Shown here: positions 44,832-53,151 of the stretch, in pieces
Layout of the letters: every line of letters starts with the position of its first letter
Numbering within the stretch: the first letter of the stretch is position 1
DNA from: an uncultured Bacteroidales bacterium
Lineage (GTDB): Bacteria > Bacteroidota > Bacteroidia > Bacteroidales > UBA932
NCBI GenBank assembly: GCA_946187865.1
Contig: CAMHST010000001.1
Span: 1-64,000 of the forward strand
Length of the DNA stretch: 64,000 nt
Direction: 5' to 3'
Notes under the pieces: model-generated
What the model was told of the DNA's origin: nothing
The model's database searches: none
Seen by the model: only the letters and a program-made list of their open reading frames with translations
Program-made: the position numbers and the translations under genes

Positions 44832-47234
44832 TTAGAAATTGAAGCCCAGGGACACGTACGCGCCCACCTTTTTGGTGAGGGAATTCCAGTGGATGTCCAG
44901 TTTCAGGGGGCCCACTACCGAATCGTAGGCATATTCCAGGCCAGCCCCGAAAACATGTTCTCCCAGCTCGAAGGTGCCGAAATTGTCGAAATCATAAGCG
45001 GCATTGAAAATGGCGCTCACATAATGGCTTTTGCCGAACCCCAGACGGGCGTCCAGCCGGCCGATCATCATGTAGTTGCGCCGGAAGGCCCCGCTGGGAA
45101 TGCCCATGAAGGGCAACTGCTGCTCTACGTAGCGGCCGGCAAAATCACCGCCCATCACGTTGGAGTACACGATGGGGACATTCTCTCCCAGGATGTAACG
45201 GAGACTGCCCTGCGGGATCAGGGCGAACCGGCCCATAGCCACCGGCATCTTTCCGTCCAGGGATACGATGCCGAACAGGCTCCCCTTCTCCGGTGTGAAC
45301 ATCCGGGACACCAGTTCCGCCTTGATTCCGCCCGAGATGCCCCGGGTGGGGAAATACCCGTCGTCCATGGTCTCCATCCGGCCGTTGACAAAGAAGCTGG
45401 GATAGTCCCGGGTCACGGCCGCGGGATCATAGGCGCCCGACTCTTCGGCGGAGAGGATACGCTTGACCCGGAAATACTGGTTCCGGATACCGGCCTGCAG
45501 GTCAAAGGAATACCACTTGAGGTTGGACGCGTAGATCTCCTGGGTGTACTGGGTAAAGTCGATGGAGTAGATATTGCTCCCGGACAGGAAATTGTTGCGG
45601 TCGTTCCAGCGGAAACGGGCCGTGACATTGATGGTTGGCATCTTGGGCGCGTCGTAGGCATAGTGGAATTCCAGGAAGGGATTCACGCCGATCCGTCCGG
45701 TCAGGTCCAGGGAAGACCCGCGGACGGCGTGCGTGTTGAAGCCCAGATTAACCAGGATGGAAACCAGGTCTTCTGAATCGGCCCGAAAACCCAGTCCCAG
45801 CTGATGCAGAGGTCCCCGCTTGCACAGAATCCGGAGCCGGTAGGGCTCCATGGTTCCGCGAAGCTCATAGCTCACAAAGTCATAGGTGCCCTGCCCGAAG
45901 ACCCGCGCGATATCCTCTTCGATGGCCTGTTTGGTGACCACGGCACCAGGCTGTACGGCCAGCTTGGAGCGGATGAATTCCGCATCGGAGGCGGGCACGC
46001 CCACGATATCGATGTCGCCGATGACCACCGGCTTCACGTTCAGGTCTACCGCCTTCGGGGCCTGCAGTTGCCTCTTGGCGCCGCCCACCTTCTTTTTCAC
46101 GGCGGCAAGCTCGGCGGCGCTCGCACGGGCGGCACGGAGCCCCCGCTGGTACATGGTATCGATGGCAACGTCGTTGAAGCTGAGCATGTCGTACCCCGTA
46201 AGGTCCGGATGGATGCGCACGTCCACCGACTGGATATTCCGCTCGAAGGAGTCGTTGGACAGCATGTCTATCCCCTGCATCAGGATGTCTCCCAGGTTGT
46301 TGATCTTGTCCGCCCCGGGAGAGGAGCCGGAAAGGTCTATGCCGATGACAATGTCGGCGCCCATGTCCCGGGCGATATCCACAGGGAAATTGTTCCGCAT
46401 GCCGCCGTCGGCCAGGACCATTCCCTGGGTGCGGACCGGCGTGAACAGGCCGGGGATGGACATGGTGGAACGAAGGGCCAGGTTCACGGAGCCGCTGTGC
46501 CAGATCTTGGCCTTGCCGGAAGCCATGTCCGTGGCCACGCAGGCGAAGGGAATGGGGAACTTGAAGAAATCGGTGGAATCACTGTAGCCTACTGTCCGGG
46601 AATTGATGATCTGGCTCACATTCTGCCCGTACACGAAGCCGGAGGGAAGGCTGCCCATGAGGTTGTCTCCGAGGATCCGGTCTATGGAGCGCGCCTGCTC
46701 ATCGTCGGCCCGAAGGTGCAGGAAACGGTCTTCCCCGTTGGAAAAAGGCATATCACCCGCCACGAAGGATTTGTAATCGTCTGTCCGGTAGTAGAAAGGG
46801 ATGGATACCAGGAACTTCTCCTTGTACCGGATCCTGGAATAGGGGATGTATTCCCGCTGCACCTTGTCGCTCAGGGCCATGTCCCAGTTGATGGAATGGA
46901 TGAGCGTATCCAGATAGGCGGCGTCGTACCCCAGGGCGTACATGCCACCCAGCAGGCCGCCGATGCTGGTCCCCACCACCATGTCTACCGGAAGGCCATA
47001 CTCTTCGATGACTTTCAGCGCCCCCACCGTAGCCGCGCCCTTGGCGCCGCCGCCGGACAGGACCAGCGCCACCGTGGGCCGATGCTTGCGGATCTGGGCC
47101 ATCCGGTTGCGGATACTGTTCACAGCCTTGGCGTCTTTGGGATCCAGGCCGAAAGTGGAAGAAGAGCGGTCCTGGGCCAAGGCGGACAAGCCGGCAAGGA
47201 CAAGACAGGACAGCCAGGTGAGGACTTTTCTCAT
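44832..47234 (-). CDS. Patatin-like phospholipase with POTRA-like/Omp85-type C-terminal barrel
   Basis: VALVLSGGGAKGAATVGALKVIEEYGLPVDMVVGTSIGGLLGGMYALGYD; DGGMRNNFPVDIARDMGADIVIGIDL; long C-terminal barrel ending …YVSLGFNF*. Confidence 0.9.
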   Translation of the reverse strand: MRKVLTWLSCLVLAGLSALAQDRSSSTFGLDPKDAKAVNSIRNRMAQIRKHRPTVALVLSGGGAKGAATVGALKVIEEYGLPVDMVVGTSIGGLLGGMYALGYDAAYLDTLIHSINWDMALSDKVQREYIPYSRIRYKEKFLVSIPFYYRTDDYKSFVAGDMPFSNGEDRFLHLRADDEQARSIDRILGDNLMGSLPSGFVYGQNVSQIINSRTVGYSDSTDFFKFPIPFACVATDMASGKAKIWHSGSVNLALRSTMSIPGLFTPVRTQGMVLADGGMRNNFPVDIARDMGADIVIGIDLSGSSPGADKINNLGDILMQGIDMLSNDSFERNIQSVDVRIHPDLTGYDMLSFNDVAIDTMYQRGLRAARASAAELAAVKKKVGGAKRQLQAPKAVDLNVKPVVIGDIDIVGVPASDAEFIRSKLAVQPGAVVTKQAIEEDIARVFGQGTYDFVSYELRGTMEPYRLRILCKRGPLHQLGLGFRADSEDLVSILVNLGFNTHAVRGSSLDLTGRIGVNPFLEFHYAYDAPKMPTINVTARFRWNDRNNFLSGSNIYSIDFTQYTQEIYASNLKWYSFDLQAGIRNQYFRVKRILSAEESGAYDPAAVTRDYPSFFVNGRMETMDDGYFPTRGISGGIKAELVSRMFTPEKGSLFGIVSLDGKMPVAMGRFALIPQGSLRYILGENVPIVYSNVMGGDFAGRYVEQQLPFMGIPSGAFRRNYMMIGRLDARLGFGKSHYVSAIFNAAYDFDNFGTFELGEHVFGAGLEYAYDSVVGPLKLDIHWNSLTKKVGAYVSLGFNF

Positions 47235-48256
47235 AGTTGCATGTGTTTTCCGGCCAGAAGGCCGCAGGCGGCGAAAATATCTTCTCCGCGCGAGGCGCGG
47301 ATGGTGGCGGTGAGCCCGCCCCGGGAAAGGCGGTCCCGGAAGGCTTCCATCTGCGTGTCGCTGGCGGGTCCCAGGGGGAAATCGGGGATACGGTGGAAAC
47401 GGATCAGGTTAACGCGGCATTCCAGTCCGGAAAGCAGGCGCAGGAGCGCGTCTGCATGCCGTTTGGTGTTGTTCCACCCGTCAAAGACCGTGTACTCGAA
47501 ACTGACCCGGCGCTGCCCGGTGAAATCGTAGCGGCGGATCAGTTCCACCACCGACTCCAGGGGCCACGCCTTCTCTACGGGCATCATTTCCAGACGCTCC
47601 TCCGGGAAGGGATTGTGCAGGCTCACGGCCAGGTGGCAGTGGCTTTCGTCCAGGTATTTTTTCAGGTTGGGCAGCACGCCGATCGTGGAAAGGGTGATAC
47701 GCTTGGGACTCCAGGCCAGCCCCCAGGGGGCCGTGAGGATTTCGATCACCTTTTTCACCTGGTCCCAGTTGTCCAGCGGCTCTCCCATGCCCATGAAGAC
47801 GGTGTTGGTGAGCTCCGCGGCTTCGTCGATCGCGAAAAACTGCGAAAGGATGTCTGCGGCCGACAGGTTTCCGTGGAAGCCCTGCCGCCCCGTCATGCAG
47901 AACTTGCAGCCCATCTTGCAGCCGGCCTGGGAGCTGACGCAGAGGGTTTTCCGGTCCTGGTCCGGGATCATGACCGTCTCTACGGCGTTCAGGGGGTCCT
48001 CCCCTACCGGGAACAGGTATTTCCGGGTACCGTCGACCGAAGTCTGGGAGCCCAGGGGGCGGGCCATGCCCACCTCCCAGTTTTGGGAGAGGGCTTCCCG
48101 GCCGGCCTTGGACAGGTTGGTCATTTCCTGCAGCGAATGGGCGCGGCGCACATACAGCCACTGGGCCATCTGCTTGCCGGCGAAAGCGGGCAGGCCGGCG
48201 TCCAGGGCAATCTCTTTCAGTTCTTCCGGGGTTTTTCCAAGCAGGCGTTGTTTCAT
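47231..48256 (-). CDS. rlmN: 23S rRNA/tRNA (adenine-C2)-methyltransferase RlmN
   Basis: VSSQAGCKMGCKFCMTGRQGFHGNL radical-SAM motif, VFMGMGEPLDNWDQV, ITLSTIGVLPNL, VSLHNPFPEERLEMMPVEKAWPL. Confidence 0.95.
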   Translation of the reverse strand: MKQRLLGKTPEELKEIALDAGLPAFAGKQMAQWLYVRRAHSLQEMTNLSKAGREALSQNWEVGMARPLGSQTSVDGTRKYLFPVGEDPLNAVETVMIPDQDRKTLCVSSQAGCKMGCKFCMTGRQGFHGNLSAADILSQFFAIDEAAELTNTVFMGMGEPLDNWDQVKKVIEILTAPWGLAWSPKRITLSTIGVLPNLKKYLDESHCHLAVSLHNPFPEERLEMMPVEKAWPLESVVELIRRYDFTGQRRVSFEYTVFDGWNNTKRHADALLRLLSGLECRVNLIRFHRIPDFPLGPASDTQMEAFRDRLSRGGLTATIRASRGEDIFAACGLLAGKHMQL

Positions 48257-48278
48257 GGACTCACTCTTTTCCTTCGCA

Positions 48279-48286
48279 CAAAAATA
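48279..48286 (-). promoter_or_regulatory. -7 box TATTTTTG for rlmN
   Basis: TAnnTTTG on minus strand 23 nt upstream of ATG. Confidence 0.45.
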
Positions 48287-48332
48287 ATAATAAATATCCA
48301 ATGAAAAAATTCTGAATAACCGAGTTTTTGAT

Positions 48333-48340
48333 TAACTTTG
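48333..48340 (+). promoter_or_regulatory. -7 box TAACTTTG for recA
   Basis: TAnnTTTG on plus strand upstream of recA. Confidence 0.5.
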
Positions 48341-48390
48341 TCTTTCAGCGGTAAAGGATGCCCGCGCAAAACTTTTAACTAAAACAGATT

Positions 48391-49425
48391 ATGGCAAAAG
48401 CAGCAGAAGAAATGACCGAAGCCCAGGTAAACGCAGCCAAACTCAAGGCCCTGCAGGCTACGATCGACAAGATTGAGAAAGATTACGGGAAAGGAACCAT
48501 CATGAAGCTGGGAGACCAGCCGGAATGGGATGCCTCTCAGGTCATCCCCAGCGGTTCCATCTCCCTGGACCATGCGCTGGGCATCGGCGGATACCCCAAA
48601 GGCCGCATCATCGAGATCTACGGTCCGGAATCCTCCGGTAAAACCACCCTGGCCATCCACGCCATCGCCCAGGCCCAGAAAGGCGGGGGCATCGCCGCCA
48701 TCATCGACGCAGAACACGCGTTCGACCGCAGCTATGCCAAAGCCCTGGGCGTGAATCTGGACACCCTCCTCATTTCCCAGCCGGACAACGGGGAACAGGC
48801 CCTGGAAATCGCCGACAACCTTATCCGCAGCGGCGCCGTGGACATTGTGGTGATAGACTCCGTGGCCGCCCTTACCCCCAAGGCGGAGATCGAAGGAGAG
48901 ATGGGAGAGAACAAAGTCGGCCTGCAGGCCCGCCTGATGTCCCAGGCCCTGCGCAAACTGACGGCCAACATCTCCAAGACCGGCACCTGCTGCATCTTCA
49001 TCAACCAGCTGCGTGAGAAGATCGGCATCATGTTCGGCAACCCGGAAACCACCACCGGCGGCAATGCGCTCAAGTTCTACGCTTCCGTCCGGCTGGATAT
49101 CCGCCGCACCACCCAGATCAAAGACGGCGACGACGCCCTGGGCAACCACGTGAAGGTAAAGGTGGTCAAGAACAAGATGGCTCCGCCCTTCAAGAAAGCG
49201 GAATTCGACATTGTCTTCGGCGAGGGCATTTCGCGCAGCGGAGAAATCGTGGACCTGGGCGTAGAGCTGGGCATTATCCAGAAGTCCGGTTCCTGGTTCA
49301 GCTATAACGACAGCAAACTGGCCCAAGGCCGGGAAGCCACCAAAAAGCTTATGCTGGACAATCCGGAACTCGCAGAGGAAATCGAAGGCAAGATCCGGGA
49401 AGCCATGAGCAAAATCCAGGACTAA
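48391..49425 (+). CDS. recA: Recombinase RecA
   Basis: [114 protein letters not shown]. Confidence 0.98.
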   Translation: MAKAAEEMTEAQVNAAKLKALQATIDKIEKDYGKGTIMKLGDQPEWDASQVIPSGSISLDHALGIGGYPKGRIIEIYGPESSGKTTLAIHAIAQAQKGGGIAAIIDAEHAFDRSYAKALGVNLDTLLISQPDNGEQALEIADNLIRSGAVDIVVIDSVAALTPKAEIEGEMGENKVGLQARLMSQALRKLTANISKTGTCCIFINQLREKIGIMFGNPETTTGGNALKFYASVRLDIRRTTQIKDGDDALGNHVKVKVVKNKMAPPFKKAEFDIVFGEGISRSGEIVDLGVELGIIQKSGSWFSYNDSKLAQGREATKKLMLDNPELAEEIEGKIREAMSKIQD

Positions 49426-49445
49426 GGTGCCGTTGCACCCCCATC

Positions 49446-49480
49446 AAGAGGCAGACCTTCCGGGCCTGCCTCTTTGTTTG
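49446..49480 (+). terminator. Intrinsic-terminator-like hairpin downstream of recA
   Basis: AAGAGGCAG…CTGCCTCTT stem followed by TGTTTGTGT. Confidence 0.6.
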
Positions 49481-49510
49481 TGTCCCGTAAGCCGCCAGGC
49501 CGGTGTTGGT

Positions 49511-49614
49511 CGTGACTTCCGCGCCGTCACTTTTGGCCGATTTTGCGGGCGCCGATGTCAGCCGTGACTTCCGCGCCGTCACTTTTGGCCGTTTTTGCGG
49601 GGGCCGATGTCGGA
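49511..49614. repeat. Two-copy 52-bp tandem repeat
   Basis: CGTGACTTCCGCGCCGTCACTTTTGGCCG(A/T)TTTTGCGGG(C/G)GCCGATGTC at 49511-49562 and 49563-49614. Confidence 0.9.
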
Positions 49615-50730
49615 CAGGGGTGCAATGAGGCAGAGCGACAGGCGGGCGGCGTGATCTTCCGAGAGTACGCCGGCTTTCCGGAGGCCTTCTACCGTACAGG
49701 CTTCTGCCCGGTTATGCTGGCGGTACAGGACGATACCGTGGGCTTCGGCCTTGGAGATATACGGGTGGCGGGCCAATTCCGCCTCCGGAAGGGTCCAGAG
49801 CGGGTATGGAGCCGGCGGAGAACAGCTGATCAGGTCGCTCAGGCCGTCGTATTTTTCCCGGTCGAAGCGATAGATTTCCAGCAGCTGCTCCGGATGCGAA
49901 TACCCGCCCAGCTCTTCCCGGTAGCTGATCATTTTGGCGGCAAACCAGGGGCCGATACCAGGAAGGGTTACCAGCGCGGCGCTGTCGGCCCGGTTGATGT
50001 CGATTTTGGGGATGTCGATGTAGGGCGCCAGCCGCTCATACACGGAATCGGCCACCACGTACGACTTGGCAAAATCCGTCTTTCTGCGGAAGCGGCCGCC
50101 CTTTTCCCGATAGCGGACGATGGAGAGCGCCTGCTTTTCAGAGAACCCCAGCCGCTGCAAGTCCTCCGCCGAGACCGTATTGGGGTTGAACCGGAAGTTC
50201 TCCACCCGGCGTGGCTGCGCCTTCTCCCGCACCGCCCGGACCGCCGCCGAATGCACCGCATTCTTCCGCACCACCACCGCACCGGCCTTCTTGCTTCGTC
50301 CGGCTTCGGCGTTGTTTCCAAGGGCATCAACCTTTTTGCTTCGTCCGGCTTCGGAGATGCCGCCAGGGGCATCGGCCTTCTTTTTTGCCCCTGGAGGCAT
50401 CTCTGAAGCCCTATCACCTGAAGCCCTATCACCTGAAACCCTGTCAGCAACCACCGGATCTTCGGATGCAATGAAAGAGGCCGATGCATCCGACGATTCC
50501 GCGGCTTCCGGAGAGAAATCGGCCTCCCGGAGGATTTCTTCGGCCAGGGCACGGTCTATCACATACACCGTGTCCGGCCGGTCCCGGTTGGCCTGGATAC
50601 GCATTACCGCAGCTTTGTGCACGAACAAAGCCACTTCATAACCGATAATCAGGAATACCAGGGCGATGGCGCCCGTTACGAAACTGCCGTGAAGGCTACT
50701 CCCCTTCCGTTTGTCCTTCCCCTCTTTCAT
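49579..50730 (-). CDS. Helix-hairpin-helix (ComEA-like) protein with N-terminal TM and low-complexity linker
   Basis: FNPNTVSAEDLQRLGFSEKQALSIVRYREKGGRF; IDINRADSAALVTLPGIGPWFAAKMISYREELGGY. Confidence 0.85.
   Translation of the reverse strand: MKEGKDKRKGSSLHGSFVTGAIALVFLIIGYEVALFVHKAAVMRIQANRDRPDTVYVIDRALAEEILREADFSPEAAESSDASASFIASEDPVVADRVSGDRASGDRASEMPPGAKKKADAPGGISEAGRSKKVDALGNNAEAGRSKKAGAVVVRKNAVHSAAVRAVREKAQPRRVENFRFNPNTVSAEDLQRLGFSEKQALSIVRYREKGGRFRRKTDFAKSYVVADSVYERLAPYIDIPKIDINRADSAALVTLPGIGPWFAAKMISYREELGGYSHPEQLLEIYRFDREKYDGLSDLISCSPPAPYPLWTLPEAELARHPYISKAEAHGIVLYRQHNRAEACTVEGLRKAGVLSEDHAARLSLCLIAPLSDIGPRKNGQK
50291..50448. repeat. In-frame tandem repeats (45-bp x2 degenerate at 50291-50380; 15-bp x3 at 50404-50448)
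   Basis: TTGCTTCGTCCGGCTTCGG at 50291 and 50336; TGAAGCCCTATCACC at 50404 and 50419, TGAAACCCTGTCAGC at 50434. Confidence 0.85.
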
Positions 50731-51430
50731 ACCGCCTCTTTTTTTCCGATTTCACCGGCTCTGCGCCGGCCACTACAATGACAATTTCCCCTTTGGGTTC
50801 ATGCTCCCGGAACCAGTCCGCCACTTCCTGGAGGGTGCCCCGGCGGTGCTCCTCGTGCACCTTGGAGATTTCCCGCGCCACCGAACAGCGGCGCTCCCCG
50901 CCGAAGTGTTCCGAGAGCTGCTCCAGCGTTTTCACCAGCCGGTAGGGCGACTCGTAAAAGACCATCGTCCGGGTTTCCGCGGACAGCTGCTGCAGGAGCG
51001 TCTGGCGGCCCTTTTTCTGGGGCAGGAAGCCTTCGAAGCAGAAACGGTCACAGGGAAGGCCGGAAGACACCAGCGCCGGGATGCAGGCCGTTGCCCCAGG
51101 AAGCGTCTGGACCTCAATGCCTTCTTCCGCGCAAGTGCGCACCAGCAAGAAACCGGGGTCCGAAATGCCCGGCGTGCCGGCATCGCTGATCAGGGCCACG
51201 TTGAGCCCGCCCAGGATGCGCTCTTTGATGAGCTGGACCGTCTGGTGCTCGTTGAATTTGTGATGGCTCTGCAGACGGGCCTGGATGCCGTAATGATGCA
51301 GCAGCACCGAACTGGTGCGGGTGTCCTCCGCCAGCACCAGATCCGCCTCCCGAAGCACCTGAACGGCCCGGTAAGTCATGTCTTCCAGATTCCCCACCGG
51401 TGTGGGGACGATATAAAGTTTCCCTGCCAT
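50696..51430 (-). CDS. rsmI: 16S rRNA (cytidine-2'-O)-methyltransferase RsmI
   Basis: LYIVPTPVGNLEDMTYRAVQVLREADLVLAEDTRTSSVLLHHYGI, ALISDAGTPGISDPGFLLVR, TLPGATACIPALVSSGLPCDRFCFEGFLPQKKGRQ. Confidence 0.96.
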   Translation of the reverse strand: MAGKLYIVPTPVGNLEDMTYRAVQVLREADLVLAEDTRTSSVLLHHYGIQARLQSHHKFNEHQTVQLIKERILGGLNVALISDAGTPGISDPGFLLVRTCAEEGIEVQTLPGATACIPALVSSGLPCDRFCFEGFLPQKKGRQTLLQQLSAETRTMVFYESPYRLVKTLEQLSEHFGGERRCSVAREISKVHEEHRRGTLQEVADWFREHEPKGEIVIVVAGAEPVKSEKKRRYERGEGQTEGE

Positions 51431-52119
51431 CAGCCCAGCTTTTTGCGGACAGCCATCATGAAACTGTACACCACATCCGAATGCAGGTTCCAGTCCGGGA
51501 AGTGCCTCCGGATATAGTCCACGGCCTGGTCCAGGGTGGTGAGCTCGTTCAGTTCCCGGATGGTGTTGTCGTACAGGGTGAAGTCTTCCTTGAACAGCGT
51601 GCCGATAAAAAGGGCCCGGTCGTACAGGGAGATGCCGCTGCGGATGTTTTTCACCTGCAGGCCAGGACGGTCTTTCCGCCAGGGAAGGTCTGCCGTGTCG
51701 TCCGGTTCAAGGGGCGCGGGAGCTTCTTCCTCCGCAGGAACATCGGCCGCAGGGACATCCCCCGCAGGCACCTCCACCGGAGCCTCTTCCGGTACGGACA
51801 AAACCTCCGGGCCGAACGCTTCCCCGTCCATCTCAACGTCCGTGAAATCCACCGGCGCAGCGTCCTGCACGGCAGCCTCTACAGGAACGTCCCCGGCCGA
51901 TGCCTCCTCCACGGCGGCCTCGTCCACCGGCGCGAAATCCACTGGAGGAAGATCCATCGGCGGCATGTCCGCTTCCGGGATATCGGCCTCCGGGACATCC
52001 GCCTCCTGCGCCTCCGCCTTCCAGGCCGACAGCTTCTCCTCCAAGGCCGCTACACGCTCTTTGAGCAGGGCGAGCTCCGCCTCGCATTCTTGCAAAAAAT
52101 CTGTATGAGTTTTGTCCAT
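51430..52119 (-). CDS. Conserved-looking protein: N-terminal coiled coil, acidic Pro/Ala/Glu/Asp linker, C-terminal globular domain
   Basis: Abuts rsmI; VPEADIPEADMPPMDLPPVDFAPVDEAAVEE linker; DRALFIGTLFKEDFTLYDNTIRELNELTTLDQAVDYIRRHFPDWNLHSDVVYSFMMAVRKKLG. Confidence 0.7.
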   Translation of the reverse strand: MDKTHTDFLQECEAELALLKERVAALEEKLSAWKAEAQEADVPEADIPEADMPPMDLPPVDFAPVDEAAVEEASAGDVPVEAAVQDAAPVDFTDVEMDGEAFGPEVLSVPEEAPVEVPAGDVPAADVPAEEEAPAPLEPDDTADLPWRKDRPGLQVKNIRSGISLYDRALFIGTLFKEDFTLYDNTIRELNELTTLDQAVDYIRRHFPDWNLHSDVVYSFMMAVRKKLG

Positions 52120-52126
52120 AAATGAC

Positions 52127-52134
52127 TATATTTG
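52127..52134 (+). promoter_or_regulatory. -7 box TATATTTG for tdk
   Basis: TAnnTTTG 27 nt upstream of the trimmed tdk start. Confidence 0.55.
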
Positions 52135-52161
52135 CATTCAAGCACCAACAAAGTTACGGAA

Positions 52162-52740
52162 ATGTTTTTGGAAAATGCAAAAAAAGCGGGCTGCATCGAA
52201 GTGATTTGCGGCTCCATGTTCTCCGGCAAAACGGAGGAACTGATCCGGAGGCTCAAAAGGGCCCAGTTCGCCAAACAGAAAATCGCCACTTTCAAACCCA
52301 CGATAGACAAGCGCTACTCAGATCTGGACGTTGTCTCGCACGACTCCCACAGCATTTCCTGTACGCCTATCAAATCCCCGTCCCGGATGCTCCAGATAGA
52401 CCCTGACGTGCAGGTGGTGGGCATCGACGAAGCCCAGTTCTTCGACGAGAGCATCATCCCCGTATGCCAGGAACTGGCAAACCGGGGCGTCCGCGTGATC
52501 ATCGCCGGACTGGACACGGATTACCTGGGCAAGCCCTTCGGCCCCATGCCCGGGCTGATGGCCATCGCGGAGGATGTGCAGAAGGTACACGCCATCTGCG
52601 TACGCTGCGGTTCCCTGGCCAACCATTCCCATCGGCTCTCCGCCTCCAAGAAACTGGTGGTGCTGGGAGAGAAAGACACCTATGAGCCCCTGTGCCGGGA
52701 ATGCTACCAAAAAGCCCTTGCAGAAGATGCGCAGCAATAA
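52162..52740 (+). CDS. tdk: Thymidine kinase
   Basis: [65 protein letters not shown]; start trimmed because the longer ORF start lies inside the promoter. Confidence 0.95.
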   Translation: MFLENAKKAGCIEVICGSMFSGKTEELIRRLKRAQFAKQKIATFKPTIDKRYSDLDVVSHDSHSISCTPIKSPSRMLQIDPDVQVVGIDEAQFFDESIIPVCQELANRGVRVIIAGLDTDYLGKPFGPMPGLMAIAEDVQKVHAICVRCGSLANHSHRLSASKKLVVLGEKDTYEPLCRECYQKALAEDAQQ

Positions 52741-53125
52741 GAACCTGTCGGCAGAAGACCTCCCCGTCTATCAGGGAGAATACAACGAGGACAAACTCTG
52801 GAAAAAAGTGGGCAAGATCGCCAAAAAGGCCGGCATCAAGCTCATCTACTACGTCCTGCTGCTGTATTATGTCCTCAAAGACCCTTCCACCCCCGCCCGC
52901 TACCGCATGGTCATCATGGGAGCCCTGGGCTATTTCATCCTCCCGGCCGATGTAATCCCGGACCTGCTCCCCTTTGCGGGCATGGCCGACGACTGGGCCG
53001 CCCTGATTGCGGCCGTCAGCTTTGTGGCATCGGCCATCACCCCCGCCATCAAGGAAAAGGCCAAGGCGCAGCTGCGCGCCTGGTTCGGGGATTATGACGA
53101 TTCCCAGCTGGGGGAAATGGCTTGA
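52727..53125 (+). CDS. YkvA-family DUF1232 membrane protein
   Basis: [57 protein letters not shown]. Confidence 0.88.
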   Translation: MRSNKNLSAEDLPVYQGEYNEDKLWKKVGKIAKKAGIKLIYYVLLLYYVLKDPSTPARYRMVIMGALGYFILPADVIPDLLPFAGMADDWAALIAAVSFVASAITPAIKEKAKAQLRAWFGDYDDSQLGEMA

Positions 53126-53151
53126 AACCAAACCAACAACCAATAACTGAC

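Noticed and set aside
50291-50448. Possible CRISPR-like array in the HhH gene
   Set aside because: Direct tandem repeats with no unique spacers, in-frame inside a coding sequence, no cas genes.
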